Of a stretch of 58,829 nucleotides of DNA, positions 41,040 to 53,328 are shown piece after piece. The notes under the pieces were generated by a model that worked only from the letters and a program-made list of their open reading frames with translations, made no database searches and was not told the DNA's origin. How positions within the stretch are numbered: position 1 is the stretch's first letter; each line of letters begins with the position of its first letter. Location of the stretch: contig NW_003314365.1 of assembly GCF_000143415.4 (NCBI RefSeq), positions 67,857 to 126,685 on the forward strand, read 5' to 3'. The DNA comes from Selaginella moellendorffii (Eukaryota > Streptophyta > Lycopodiopsida > Selaginellales > Selaginellaceae). A program made the translations under genes and the position numbers.

Positions 41040-41873
41040 TCAGATATTTGGGTTTGTCTGGAATGATTTCTTCGATAATGTCGTCGAGTTGTTCGAGTCC
41101 GGATTGGGCGATGGCGTGATTGGCGAGAGTTGTTGCAGTGAACGTGTTGATTTTGAACCGAGTTCGGACTGTTGTTTTGGTGCTGAGCTGCTGACTCTAT
41201 CGGAGGGGTTGTCGAAAAATTGGTGGTGCGTTGTCAAGTTGTCCCTCGACAAGTTCTCTGATACCGGGTAATAGAGTGATGGGTTCGTCATTGGTGTAGG
41301 TTCTGAGGATGTGCTTTGGTATTTGGAGTGGACGCAGGAATTGGAATTGTGTCGGAGCACTAGGATTGCTGGGTCGACGACTGCACAGAAGATGAGTTCG
41401 TTTCAGCAGTGGTGTCGGTTTGTGTCGAGCGGGCTGGTTGAGGTCTCGAGCTTGGAGTGGGTGGTCTTGTGCTCAGAGATGGAGTTCGCCAATGAAGCTG
41501 TTGAGGGTGTCCGCTGATGAAGGTGCTGGTAGATTGGAGTTTCTTGTCAAAGAGGGCTGTTGGTGGCCTTTGTTGGTGATTGGACTCGGAGATTGAGAGA
41601 GAGAGAGCTTTCAGATTCTGCAAAGATCTCCTCTGAGAAGGGTCTGCCTCTACTGCTTTGGGCGGCGATCGCTTGGACGCCGTTGATCCATATTGGTGGT
41701 GGCATTTGTTTGTTGAATTTGGGCGAATTGGGTGGTGAATTGGGTAGCAAATTGGGTGGCAAATTGGGTAGCGAATTTTGGCGAGTTGGGTAGATTGCTT
41801 GATTGTTCTTGCTATCTGCACACAAAGAATGGAGAAAGAATTGAAGAATTTCTGAACCTAAAGGGGAATTCAA
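41040..41873 (-). pseudogene. E3 5' ORF upstream of gag
   Basis: Same ORF as in E1 and E2, here broken near 41560 by an additional GA inserted in a GAGAGA run, which shifts the frame after ESESSLS. The 12-bp Pro/Asn repeat lies at 41719-41778. Confidence 0.48.
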
Positions 41874-41890
41874 AAGCCGTGGTTGCCAAA

Positions 41891-42185
41891 TGAAGAGGTG
41901 TGAAAACTCCTCTTGGCTGGAAATCTATTGTTAGTAAGAAAACAAAAGAGAAAAAAGCCCAATCTCCAAGGGCAGAGAAGAAGCACGAATAAAAGAATGC
42001 TATGTATTAATAAGAAAAATGATGGAATGGAGATAGGGATTCACAATTCGGATTCCCCCTTTTGAAAGGCTAGCGGTTCTAACTGCTAGCATATACTATA
42101 TGCTGTGCATGATTTAATCTATGGCTCCGATGCAGCCCTAGGTTCAAAGTCGGAGTCCCCTGAGCCTGGGTTTTTGGATAATACA
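41891..42185 (-). repeat. E3 5' LTR, 295 bp
   Basis: Starts TGAAGAGGTGTG, ends GATAATACA; CGATG follows. It shares GGATAATACA with the E1 LTR, while E2 and E4 have GGTTAATACA, so E1 and E3 right-hand ends are closest relatives. Candidate PBS at 41873-41888. Confidence 0.93.
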
Positions 42186-42890
42186 CGATGTGTCAAATGC
42201 AGTGCTTCGCATAAGCTTGTGGGTGTGACTAGGCTAGTGGAGTCATGTTTTAAAGCTTCTCCTTGTCCCTTACGATGCTCGCAGTGGCTTAACGTACCCA
42301 TGAGCAGTTGAGGGACTTCTTCGAACCTCACAGATCCTTGTGTTGTATCATCGCCTCACTTGCCATGCTTCTTCTCTTGTCAGCCATCAGCTATGCAGAG
42401 TCTAAACCTGCAAGCAGCTCTTGAGGAATTGTTTGCTCTCACCTGATGCTCGATCAAGGCTCTCACAACGTACTCGGGACTTGACTACAGTGGATATCAC
42501 TGATGCAACAAGCTTTAGGTTCCGAGTCTAAGTTAGTTGCACCAACTCAAAGATGTTCTGTTTTGTTTCATGGTTTTGAACATGGTTTTTCTATAGGAAC
42601 AAGCATCAGACTGGAAGCTTTTGGGTGGTGTCTTGATGAATTAAGCTCCCCGAGGGTTTCATCTTGCGAAGAAGAGAGAAACAACTACCCCCAACCTTCA
42701 GCACTCTTGACATTTCCAGATGCCTTGCAGCTCGAATCTCTTGGGCAGAACGCACCGGTGCTCTTGAGGGGGGTGCCTGGATCAAATCAAACTGATGGGA
42801 AACATTTGCGTGCCAGCTGAGCGCCATGCCCAGAATTTCAAGAAACGATTCATGAAAGTAACAAACACGTTAATAAGCTATTAATGCATA

Positions 42891-42978
42891 ATTTGGACGG
42901 GAACCTGTTGGCCGGATATCTGGCTCAAATAAAAACAATTATTGTCAAGGTCACAGGTTCGAACCCACAGCCAGAGAC
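42891..42978 (+). repeat. SINE-like repeat S1 (H3, first copy)
   Basis: Full core with B box AGGTTCGAACCC, matching 27073-27160. Confidence 0.7.
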
Positions 42979-43995
42979 CCAATTAAATTTTACTTCGCTT
43001 GCGCAAGAATTTGCCGGCACCTGGGTCTTTATGGAATTCGCTGGAGTGCTTGAGCAGCAGCAGCAGCCACGATGATCATGGTCAGTGTGTCGATCTAGCC
43101 CAGACTCTTCCTTTTGCTTTAAAGTCATGCTGGAACGCGTCTCAGCATTGCTCGCTTGAACGCCAACAGGTTTGGACGAGGAGAGGAGCTTAAACTTGCA
43201 GCCCGCGTGACTCGCAATGCAGCCTTGTCTACGAAAGTATCATTGCATTTCAGCTAGAGGGGGTGTCCAAGTTTGAATCCACCACTAGCTCCTCCTACAT
43301 GCTTCGTCAAAATAGCGAATGGCCGAGGACTACTGACGACCTGGATAACGATACGCTGCTCCACACTTTCGAGCAGCGTTTGACTGCCGCGCTTGTGCCA
43401 ACCTCATGTAAGAAAGAGTGGAGCTGAGCGAGAGCGTAGCCTTTCTTCTCGACGTGGGTCCTTGCAGAGCATTGTGTTGTATCATTCCACCGCTTGTCAT
43501 GCTTCTTCTTTGCTCTCACCTGACGCTCGATCAAGGCTCTCACAGGCTGCAATGAATAACAAAGGAATCACTGGTGCATCAACCCTCAGGTTCTGAGTCT
43601 AATCAGTTGCACCAAATCAGGGATGTGCCTCTCGTGTTTTTGGGAGTGAGTATTTAATTTCATGGTCTTGAACATGGCCAGAGGATTTGATCTTGCAAAG
43701 AAGAGAGAAACAAATAAATACCCCAACCTCCAGCACTCTTGACATTTCCAGATGCCTCTCAACTCTGCTCTTCAAGAGGGTGGTTGGATCAAATCAAACT
43801 TGCTCATTTTCCAGAAACTTTTCTTGTTCCGAGAAACAAATTTTGCTCCAAAAAAAATCCTGGAACCAAGAAGAGAGGCTTGGAAACTTCGCGCGACCTT
43901 GCCCACGTGATTGATACGGAACAAGAAATCAGCACGCGTGCCATTCACTCAAAATCAAGAACAAGCGAAACACTTTAACAGGCTATTAATGTTTA

Positions 43996-44073
43996 ATTTG
44001 GACGGGAACCTGTTGGCCAGATAATAAAGAAATTTATTGGCAAGGTCACAGGTTCGAATCCACAGCCAGAGAA
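43996..44073 (+). repeat. SINE-like repeat S1 (H3, second copy, shortened)
   Basis: GGCCAGATAATAAAG replaces GGCCGGATATCTGGCTAGAATAAAG, a small internal deletion in the A-box-like part. B box intact. Confidence 0.66.
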
Positions 44074-44089
44074 CCACCTAAAAACACTT

Positions 44090-44660
44090 TTTTCAAGTGT
44101 AGGCGACGATATTGGAATTTCCTTGTTTCTCCCTCCCGCAGGCTCGAGAGACAAAAAAGACAGTGGTCGATCTAGCCCAGAGAGAAAGGATCCTGGAATG
44201 TGTCTCTCGCTTGGAACGATAATAGATTTGGAGGAGGAACTTGCGCCTCGCGTGACTCGCAATGCAGCCTCGTTACGATCGCACACTCTGCAAGCTGGAA
44301 CGCGAGCGATTGAGCGGAGCAGAGACAGGACACGACCCTGGACATCGGTTTACCGATGCCCAAGAGTTTTGGCAACCTTCGAATGGCTGTGAGTCATGAT
44401 CTCCAGCCCAGAGGACAGGTCCAACTAGCATCGGACTTTTCCCCACTCTTTCATTTTCCAGCGCTGAAATTTGGCTCGACACTGGCCTCGTCTAGCTTCC
44501 CAGATCTCCCCAGCAGATCCACCAAGCATCTTAAATGTTCCATGATCGTGGACATGCTGTAGTCTTGGGCTATGGACGACAAGTAGTTCTCATCCCGAGA
44601 TGACTGCAGGCAGAAGAGCTCGCTCTGATCACAAGATGCAAAGGAGGGAGAAGCGTTGCA
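44090..44660 (-). pseudogene. PPR gene C-terminal fragment (H3)
   Basis: SIAQDYSMSTIMEHLRCLVD followed by LLGRSGKLDEA, slightly closer to the PPR consensus (MEHL) than the H2 copy. Flanked by inverted S1 copies as in H2; several small deletions relative to H2. Confidence 0.72.
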
Positions 44661-44675
44661 AATTTTTTTGATTGG

Positions 44676-44756
44676 GCTGTGGATTCGAACCTGTGACCTT
44701 GCCAATATATTTGTTTATTCTAGCCAGATATCCGGCCATCAGGTTCCCGTCCAAAT
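44676..44756 (-). repeat. SINE-like repeat S1 (H3, inverted copy)
   Basis: Minus-strand core lacking the terminal TCTCTGG present at 28932. Plus-strand B box GGATTCGAACCT as in H2. Confidence 0.66.
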
Positions 44757-45503
44757 CGGACACTAATTGCTTCTTAACGTATATCATACCTTCACCATAA
44801 CGGCGCAAGCTCTCGCTCATTTCTAAGCATCCTTTCTAAACCTGTGGGAACGTTTTATAAGGCTGTCATCCTTTCTGCAGTTGTCAAGCTCAAACCATTA
44901 TGGAATGAAGATTTCATGGCTTGTTTGAGCATTGAAGATTAAATTGATCCAGGCACGCTCTTGATTAGCAGCAAAGTTAAGAGTACAAGGCTGGAGGTAC
45001 TTCTCTGTTCTTTCAAATCCTGGGGAGCTTGAGATTTCATCAAGGGGCTTTCTTGTCGTGTTCTATCCAAGTTTGATGCTTGTTCCTAGCAGCAACAAGA
45101 AAAAATCCATGAAATTTCAAGTCACACCCTGTGTGAAGAAGAGGGGGCAATGCATGGAAAGTACTCGAGGCCAAAAGGTGGCTGTCCACAACAAGAGTAT
45201 TTAGAGCAAAAAGGGCGAAAGATGAACTGTGGGAAAGCAATGCTTTCACTACAACGTATATCCCTTGTGCCCTGCTGATCAATCCAAAAGCCACAACGCT
45301 GGTGGTAGTGCAGCAGCTCCTCCGTCCCGCGTTTAAATTCTACAAGCTCTTGCCAGGTGCAAGGTTCCATGGCCGTTTGCGACAAGAGAAATGCTAGTCA
45401 CGTCTTTCGAACTGGAGCTACCTGAATTGGATGCCGTGGTTGGCTGCTTGCGAACAGTTAAGCTATCAATCACTGTGCCTCTTTTGTTATTTTATTCACT
45501 CCA

Positions 45504-46015
45504 ATGGTGGTGATTTGCCAGGTCCCCCAGGAAGCAGAGACTATCGTCAAGGAGACCATCCATGGTTTTAATGCTTCTCATTTGCCTCCTCCAAAAGAGG
45601 GCGTCATTCGCATGGAAGCCAACGGTCGATTTATCCTCCAGAAGATTAGCGACGAGAAATGCTACATAAGGTACGCTATTAGTTTTTTTTTTTTTTTTGT
45701 TTTCTTCTTAAGATAGTCACTACTTCTTTTACAGAGCAGTAATACACCTGGACCTTAAGCTCGACCTTGTTCCGACATGGGTGATTAACTTCCTTGGGCG
45801 TCAAGTTGTGGGACATGGCTTCAGGCTATACCTCAAGGTATATTTCTTTCCTTTTCGGGTGAAAAATGTCTAAGCTTTGTGTGTTACAACAGACTGTTTC
45901 TTCTGTTAAAGAGAGCAAAGTGTTTCAAGAATGCATCAGGCAACAGCCACTCTACAGCCGCATAACGTTACAGATGCTACCAAAATCGAGCCACGAAAAT
46001 GGATACAAGAGTTGA
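45504..46015 (+). CDS. START-domain protein, C-terminal exons (H3 copy)
   Basis: Exons 45504-45670, 45735-45837 and 45893-46015. Same splice sites and length as the other copies. One visible substitution is NGGFILQ to NGRFILQ in exon 1. Otherwise the frame is preserved. Confidence 0.77.
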
Positions 46016-47238
46016 GGTGCTTTTCATAAGAACTATTCATAAGCTTCCTGCACAAGAGCATTTACATTTATAAACAATTTATAAACAAAGAGGAGCTTGA
46101 CGCCCACCGATACTCCTGAAAAGTCCGAACTTATTCATGAGACATATGCAAGGTGGGTTTTATAAGATTTCTGTTGTTTTGCATGTCTAGAAAAATCTGC
46201 TGCAGTCAAGCTCAAGAAAGAAACCATTCTCTTCTCGATGGAATGAAACTCTCACTTTCTCCATGCTCTGGCGAGGCCATGGCAAACAAAACGGGTTGGA
46301 TGGACTCTGGATCTCAATCTGAGCAAGCAGCTGATGCAGAAGCTATTTTTGAGAAACAAAGTATAAGTATGCTGCAACAAGAACCAGCAACATCCGTTTA
46401 AGATATTGTTCTGGAAGATGGCTTGTCTGAGCTCGAGTTTGATTTGATCCAGGCACCATGGTCCCGGGAATCTATTCTTCACTTGGTTGTCCAAGCTGGA
46501 GGTCCATAGGTTTGGATCCTTTCAAATCCTCGGGGCGTGAGACTCTGGAGCTCCAAGTTTTGATGCCTTCTCTTGGCAATAATATAATATATTGCTCTGA
46601 AACCGTGAACGCTTACTCACCCGCAAACAAAACTCCAGGGTTGCACCAGAGATCCAATAAACCTGTGAGAGCCTTGACCAAGCTCAAACTCAATCAGCTC
46701 AGAGCAAGCTTTCTCAAAAGTTTCCAAAGAGCAGATGGCATAACACAAAAAACGTATACCAGGTCACCAACTCATCTCATCACAAGTTGCGTTGTGGTCA
46801 CTCCACGCCTTGGATGTTGATGAACTACAGGCCTCCATTTTATCTTGGAAAATGCTCGAGGCCAAAGGGTGGCGAAGATGAGGAATGAAGCGATCTGGAC
46901 TGGACAAGAGTATAAACAAAATGAGCACGAGAAGAACCATATATACCGCGGAAAAGCAGTGCTTGTGCTTGTGAGCCTAGTTTGAAGATGTCTGAGACTG
47001 AGAAGAAAGACCATGCTGCTCGACTCATAGAGCACGCCCGGCAGCAGCACACCGCCCGGGTAAAGAGCCCCCTGGATCGAAAATGTGCAGCAGTAGCGTA
47101 TAATGGCAATGGCGGTGGTTTTCCATGGCATCGTTCTTGAGCCTTGACGAGGAGGTGCCATCCAGCGAAGATTTGCAGGAAGGAGGAGCGATCTCCAGCG
47201 GTGGGCGCCTGGGCGAGAATGCGGTGAGCACAGATCTG
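46016..47238. other. Unclassified host sequence with segments B and C (H3)
   Basis: Colinear with 10181-11403 and near identical. No gene recognised. Confidence 0.45.
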
Positions 47239-47430
47239 GGAGGGGGAAGGCGCATCCACGAGGAAAATCGTCTCCAGCGGCCTCGAGGTTCCTTGCTAAT
47301 CTGGTCATAGAAAGGTATGGAAAGTGCGGGCGCTGGAAATCTTCCAGAAGATGAAAGATCGAGGTTCTTTCTCGTGGAAGATTGCGATCGCGGCATTTGC
47401 CCTTGTTACTCTTTTTCGAGCATCCAGACA
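47239..47430 (+). pseudogene. PPR gene fragment, plus strand (H3, truncated)
   Basis: RALEIFQKMKDRGSFSWKIA is kept, then the sequence is cut at CATCCAG and joined to sequence that lies about 290 bp further on in H2. Confidence 0.72.
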
Positions 47431-47543
47431 GCAGGGGTATGGCCTCCTCCAAAGGCCGTGGTTGATTTACCCTCCAGCAGTAGTCTTTCAACCAGGCCTG
47501 GAGCGGGCCTTCTGCCAACTTAAGTCGAGGTTCCTGGTGTTTC

Positions 47544-47792
47544 TCACCATGTGTTTCTCACCTGGATCTCCGCCACATCGCCATTGATAGCTGCAAGAAT
47601 TCGATGGACGAGCATTTGCTGGGCAAATGCGTTCCAGAAGAAAACATTTCCATCTTCCATTTTGTGGAGGACACCCAAGGCATCTGCGGTGCGCCGGCAC
47701 TTTCCATACATTTCTATGATGAAATTCGCGAGGAATCTATGACGATCAGAGCAGCGTCTCCTCCTCGTCGTCAAGAACAATGATGGAACCAT
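47544..47792 (-). pseudogene. PPR gene fragment, minus strand (H3)
   Basis: RFLANFIIEMYGKCRRTAD and LGVLHKMEDGNVFFWNAFAQ, then QMLVHRILAAINGDV. More substituted than the H2 copy. Confidence 0.74.
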
Positions 47793-47859
47793 TCGTTAAC
47801 TACAGGTAAGCTTCGTCAAAATAGCAAATGTCGCAAGGACAGCGATAGCAGAGGTGACG

Positions 47860-48040
47860 CTGCCACCATTTGGATAACGATACGCTGCTCTGCACTTTTG
47901 CTCGCATTCCAACAAGGAAGTTCCTCACCCGAGAAGGGCTTGTCTGCTGCGCTTGGCTGGATGATCCGGTCTGGCTCAAACCAAGACAAGCCTTCAAACA
48001 ATACCTCGCAAAGCAAGCATCACAAGCATTGCTTTTGTGA
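47860..48040 (+). pseudogene. F-box domain fragment (H3, truncated)
   Basis: The LPPLGDL start is lost by a small deletion (CACCATT joined to TGGATAACG). What remains encodes ARIPTRKFLTREGLVCCAWL-like sequence and ends at TGA 48038-48040. Confidence 0.55.
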
Positions 48041-48149
48041 TTTAAAGCGGTATGTATATACTCTTGTCCAGATTGCTCAAGAACGCAGAAGAGACTGTCT
48101 TGAGCTTCATTCCTCACCTTTGCCACCTTTTGATTTTCGCCAAACGATG

Positions 48150-48444
48150 TGAAGAGGTGTGAAAACTCCTCTTCGCTGGAAATCTATTGTTAGTAAGAAA
48201 ACAAAAGAGAAAAAGGCCCGATCTCCAAGGGTAGAGAAGAAGCATGAGAAAAAGAATGCGGTGTATTGATAAGAAAAACGATGGAATGGAGATAGGTATT
48301 CACAATTCAGATTCCCCCTTTTGAAAGGCTAGCAATTCTAACTGCTAGCATATACTATATGCTGTGCATGATTTAATCTATGGCTCCGATGCAGCCTTGG
48401 GTTCAAAGTCGGAGTCCCCTAAGTCTGGGTTTTTGGTTGATACA
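48150..48444 (-). repeat. E4 3' LTR, 295 bp
   Basis: Starts TGAAGAGGTGTG, ends TTGATACA. PPT AGGGGAGCAGAG directly adjacent at 48445-48456. Confidence 0.93.
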
Positions 48445-48610
48445 CTCTGCTCCCCTGACAGAACTAGACACCATCCTCGGTGCGAACATAGTCAGTTTCC
48501 ATCACTTGTTGCTGCTGCTGCTCAAGTCGATAGAGGCGATGCTTTTCCTGCGGGAGTGTAAGCTCGTGGTTAGGGACACTGTCTGGTGGATCTGTCCCAT
48601 CTTCCTGGAG

Positions 48611-49381
48611 GTCGGCTACCTCAGCTAGCAGGGCGGTATGATCATCCTCGAGCTTTCAGTAGCGAGTGTTGATCTCTTCGTATTTGAATTTGTAGGTGAA
48701 TTCGTGAGCTGCTGATGGGGTTGATGGCTGCTTGGAGACGATCTTCCTGATGTCCTGGAGGTCAGTGCAGATCTACTTCATCTCTTCGAGCTGAGCATCC
48801 AACTAGTGGTTTAAAGGCTCATAGAATTCCTTCTTAATCGCTCCCTGGAGTCTTGCTTGAGAAGATGCTGTGCAATGTCGGCTCGTGTTGGGAAGTAGTT
48901 TGCTTGCTCGCGGTGCATGCATTGATCGAGGGCTTCAAATAACTTGCGGGTGTAGTAGCTTGGGTCGCAAAGTTTATCTTCGTACTCCTTCCTGATCTCG
49001 TCATAATCATGGCGTACTTGACTCTGTGGCTGAGGCATAGCTGCTGCTCCTACTCCTGCTCCATGATCCTGGTGTTTCTCGCTGTGTTCTTGGTCCCGGG
49101 AGTTGAGTTTGCTTTGTTGGATGTAGGTGACATGGTCGGGCCAGATTCTTTGAGGTGGTTGGAGATGAGCTTTTCAGTTTGATGGTGGATAAACGGCCCA
49201 GATGTGACGCTGAAATTAATTTATCCGTTTGGAAATTTTTCGCTTGGAATTTTGTTGAAGGGGCAGAATTTTTGTGAATGCTGGTCGTGGTATTTGCTGG
49301 AGGAGGCATGGTTGTGTGTTCTTCAAGTGATTGGTGAAGGTAGTCAATGTTTTCTTTTGTGGAACGTGTCGAGGAGGTCAA
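48611..49381 (-). pseudogene. E4 last ORF: charged, helix-rich protein
   Basis: HDYDEIRKEYEDKLCDPSYY and LFEALDQCMHREQANYFPTR; a small deletion near 48844 removes the FIYT segment and there are stops in the LDAQLKEMKQ part. Colinear with 33186-33896. Confidence 0.48.
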
Positions 49382-49547
49382 GGCGTTGAGAATGTTGTTC
49401 TCAGCTGGTGGAGAAATTGAGTTCAGGGCGGGCAGCTGACGTTTTCCTTTGGCGATATTGATGTGTTTGTGAGAAATTGTTGGTTTTGGGGCTGATTCGA
49501 GTGGATGCGGGCTCTGGGGTGAGTGTGGATGGTGGTGTGAGTTATCT

Positions 49548-50395
49548 TCATTGTCGCTGATGATGAGGTGCTCTCAGATCAGCGGTGGCGGCGAAGTGGA
49601 GTTGAATTGTTGGAGTGTTGTTGCTAGAGCTGGTGTTGTTGGAGTGAGTTGAGCCTGATTGTTGAGATGTTGGCTTCGGTTTCTTGCTGGGAGTTGCTCC
49701 TTCTGATTCTGACTGGTCTTCGGAGCTGTCACTTTGTTCTGTGGAGTTCATTTGGGTTGTCCACGGTTGTTTGTTGGGAAGAGCTTGGTGTAGAGCAATC
49801 AGCAGTGGGAATATTACTGTCCGCATGGTCTTTTTGTTGAGTGTGGCGAGGATGGCGCGGTCGAGAAGCTTGAGAAGGAGCTCATGGAGATGATGAGCCA
49901 CGTTCACACGTTTGCCGTCAAGTAGAGCTCTGTAGACTTCTACTCTGCACTTGCCAATGGTGCGATCTATTGGGCGAAGTTCGTAGTAGAGGAGGAGGGC
50001 TTTGAGGCGATCCATATGCTGCTCCTCGATGTCCTCCCATGTGAGCTCACCGGTAATTTCTCGATTGGCCTTGATGATTTGCTGTGGAACTTCTCCTGAA
50101 AATTTGAGCAGTCCCTTGTTGGAGATTTTGAAAACGGAGGTGATTCTTGGTGATTTCGTTGGTGCCGTCGGTTATGGTGCCATTCTTGGGTTGAAGGAGG
50201 CGGCCAGCTTCCTTGCTAGTTTTTGATCAGGGTGTGTTGCAAAGGCCTTGTGGAGGAGCTCGAATCATGGCCCTTGAGCCAGGTGGTTGTGTCGTTGCTG
50301 GGAAGCCTAGGAATATGGTGTATGACATATCTGAGGAGCCAGGGTGGATGAGCTGGCATCTTTCTCTTCATTTTCTGTAGTTGAAGTGCTCACAC
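49548..50395 (-). pseudogene. E4 copy of the extra ORF downstream of integrase
   Basis: Open for 155 codons (MDRLKALLLYYELRPIDRTI to the end), but the N-terminal part is broken by small deletions near 50150 and 50190 and at 50266. C-terminal Ser/Asn-rich tail slightly shorter than in E2. Confidence 0.62.
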
Positions 50396-50744
50396 CGTTA
50401 GGGTTCTTGAAACTTGTAACTGTTGGTTGGCTGATTGTGTGGCGCTTGATTGTTGGTGATGAATGGTAGAGATTTGTTGACGGAATTGATGTGGTTTGAT
50501 TTGGCTTGATTGCAGATCAATGGTGGATATTGCTGATGAAGTTAACTCAAGTTCAACTATTGATATTTGCTCAGGTGGCGTTGATCCAACAGTAGCTTGG
50601 GACTTAGAGATTTTTGCTGCTATTTATTGCTGAAGTTGGTGGATGAGTTCGTGTTGAGTTGAGTTGAGTTGAGTTGTGTCGAACTGATTTGAGTTAAAGT
50701 TTGTCTGCTGGGGTGAGTGTCGATTGTTGGTTTTGGGGTGTTTG

Positions 50745-51320
50745 TCAGTTTGGGTCGGAAATTTGCTGAGGTGCTGATGCTGAATATGTCGACGTGATAT
50801 GGTCGAAGCTTGTTGAGGTTGACGATCTCAATGAAGTCTTCAGCAAGTGTGCTGACTTTGGCGGTGCCGTTGGGGTATAGTTCAATGATTTTGAAAGGTC
50901 CTTGCCATTTGGTGTGGAGTTTTCGGCCAAGTTTGCCGATGGGTCCTCAGTATCAGAGAACATGATCGTCGACATTGTATTTGGGAATGTTATACCGGGA
51001 TGCTTGTCAGTCATGCCGAGCTTTTCTCTGTTTTTGGATGGCGTGAAGTGTCCAGAGGGCGTTGAGTCGGAGTTCGTCGAGATGTTCGAGTTGCTGAAGC
51101 CTTTCTCGAACTGCATGTTGCTGTTGCTTTCGCTGTGGCATGTCGGAGAGGTATTGCTTCGGCCCACTTGGTAGTGTAATCGGTGGTGATGATGATGTAC
51201 TGATTTTGTTGACGGGTGCTGACTTGGGGTCCGACGAAGTCGAGTCCCCATTTTTGAAATGGTGCCATTGGGAATGTTGGGTTGAGTTGTTGAGTCTGAG
51301 TTTTTTGGCAGTAATCGGTG
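50745..51320 (-). pseudogene. E4 integrase core remnant and C-terminal part
   Basis: QKWGLDFVGPQVSTRQQNQ and TTDYTTKWAEAIPLRHATAK, then frameshifted C-terminal integrase sequence (RERLQQLEHLDELRLNAL; KLGRKLHTKWQGPFK). Missing the segment with the second Asp and the Glu. Confidence 0.86.
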
Positions 51321-51980
51321 TCAATGACATGTGTCGCAGAATTTGTAGAATTCTTCAGTGTCATGCCAGAGTGTCGGCCACCAGAGGCCGGCTTGAAGAA
51401 TCTTCCGAGTTGTGGTGTCAGTGGTGAAGTGTCCGCCGGAAGGTCCATTGTGAGCTTCCTTGATGATTTGAGTTGTGCTTGGCGGCTTGATGCATCGGTG
51501 AAGAATGTTGTCAATTCCTAGTTTGTAGAGCGTGCCTCTGATGACTGAGTATCGTCGGGTTTTAGCAACAAAAGTCTTCTTTTGGTCAGACGTAGTGTAC
51601 TGATCTGGAACTTTTGCTGAGTTCAGGTAACTGAAGACGTCGTCAAGCCAGGTTGCTGGTATTGAAACTCGGAATAGGTTTGAGTCAGGTAAGTCATCAG
51701 TAAGTCTTTCGGGTTTGTTGCCGGTGGTGATCCAGCTGAGATAATCTGCTTGCTCGTGATTTTTGCTGGGTTTGTGGATGATCTCGAAGTTGTATTCTTG
51801 TAGTAAAAAGAACCATCTTAATATTCGACCAGATAGTATTGGCTTGTTGATGAGGTAAAAGAGTGCCTTGTGGTTGACAAAAAGGACAACTTTGGTTGAC
51901 AGTATGTAGTGTCGGAACTTTTGAAGTGAGTAGATCATGCCAAGAGCTTCTTTCTTGGTGGTGGTGTAATTTCGTTCAGC
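51321..51980 (-). pseudogene. E4 RNase H C-terminal part and integrase zinc-binding domain
   Basis: RNase H: KEALGMIYSLQKFRHYIL, FVNHKALFYLINKPILSGRI, LRWFFLLQEYNFEIIHKPSK and HEQADYLSW. The Asp normally found in VDHKAL/TDHKAL is Asn here. Integrase HHCC: H-RCIKPPSTTQIIKEA-H then, after GLWWPTLWHDTEEFYKF, CDTC. One continuous frame of 205 codons covers both. Only this copy preserves it. Confidence 0.88.
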
Positions 51981-52059
51981 TGGGTTGAGTAGTCAGCTGG
52001 CGTAGTAGATTGGTTGATCTCAGTTGTCGTGTTGAGTTTGGCTGAGAATTGCACTAGTG

Positions 52060-53319
52060 ACAATGTCGGAAGTGTCGACATGAATGTGGAACTCTTGTGT
52101 CCAGTTGGGCTTGGAAAGGATTGATGCTGTTGTTAGTTTGAGTCGGAAATTGTCGAATGCTTGTTGCTATTCAAACATCCATGTCCATTGGGCATCTTGC
52201 TTCAGTCCATTGGTGAGTGGTTTGGCAATGTGAGCGTACTTGTGGATGAATCATCGGTGATATCCGACTTTGCCAAGGAAGCGCTGAAGTTCTTTGTCGG
52301 GGTTGAGTGCAATGTCTTTGTTCTCCTCACACTTGTTGAGGCATTTCTCCAGGCATTCAAGATGTTGATCTTCCGAGCTGAAAACGCTGAAGTCATCCAT
52401 GAAGACTCTCATGAAGTCAGTGAGGTATTCTCGGAAAGTGTTGGTGATGAGCCTTTGGAAGGTGAATGGGGTGTTGCAGAGTCCAAAAGGCATTCGTCGG
52501 TAAGCATAGGCTCCCCATGGACTGATGAATGCTGTCTTGTGCTGATCTTCTTCGGCAATGTAAATTTGGTTGTAGCCAGAGAAACCATCGAGGAAGGAGT
52601 ACATCTCGTGTCCAATGACTGCGTCAAGAACTTCGTTGGTAAATGGTATCGGGAAAACATCTTTTTCAGTGGCGTCGTTGAGCTGTTTATAGTTGACGCA
52701 GATTCAAAGTTTGCCATTTTTCTTCGGCACAACCACCAATGGTGAAAGCCAAATCGGATTCTGAATCAGGTAGATGTACTCGACTTGGAGAAGCTTGTCG
52801 AGTTCTTTCTTTACTTGTTCCATCAGATTCAGATTCATCCGGTAGGCTGCTTGTCTTCTTGGTTTAGAGTCTGGAAGAAGTGTGATGGTGTGAAGGCTGA
52901 GTTTTGGCAAAATTCCCTTAAGGTCTCGATAACTCCAAGTGAACAAGTGTTTCTTCTTTCGGAGAAGATTGATGCCTTTGTCTCGAAAACTTGCCAAGAT
53001 GTCGGTGGCCGAGTACAATGTAGTGTTCGTTGCCGTCATTGGCAAGGCTGAATTTTTTGAGTTTTTGGTCGGCTGGAATTGACGGAATGTAGGCAACTTT
53101 GTTGTGGTTGTCGACTGTGAATGCCGGTGGCGCTTCGAGTTTTGTATCTCGAGTGACTGGATTTTTCAGTGCTGATGTAATCGGGGGTCGTTCTCGTTGG
53201 AAGTCGGTGACAATTCGGAAGAGGTCGATCTTGGCCAAAGGTTCGAGATCGGGGTAGGCTTTGAGAATTTGTTGTTCTTCATAGTCGTCGAGGCCATCTT
53301 CGAGATTATATTCTTCCAA
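52060..53319 (-). pseudogene. E4 reverse transcriptase
   Basis: Two frames: QKLKKFSLANDGNEHYIVL with the upstream linker (LEDGLDDYEEQQILKAYPDL), then FLDGFSGYNQIYIAEEDQHK, RRMPFGLCNTPFTFQRL and the intact catalytic box VFMDDFSVF. A one-base insertion near 53007 (GGCCGAGT) and other changes break continuity. The connection segment after ALNPDK is deleted as in the other copies. Confidence 0.87.
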
Positions 53320-53328
53320 GTCAATAGA

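Larger units (their letters stand above)
32772..42185 (-). mobile_element. E3: Ty3/gypsy retrotransposon without nested insertions
   Basis: LTRs 32772-33018 (shortened to 247 bp) and 41891-42185 (295 bp). Target duplication CGATG at 32767-32771 and 42186-42190. Total 9414 bp. Shares with E2 the 571-bp RNase H/integrase deletion and with E2 and E4 the RT-connection and integrase-core deletions. It keeps the empty sites of the hAT element and of the large solo LTR. Confidence 0.94.
42191..48144. repeat. Host segment H3
   Basis: Same order as H2. Differences: shortened second S1 copy, shortened PPR C-terminal block, and a deletion of about 290 bp joining the plus-strand PPR fragment (CATCCAG at about 47428) to ACAGCAGGGG. 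Confidence 0.9.
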
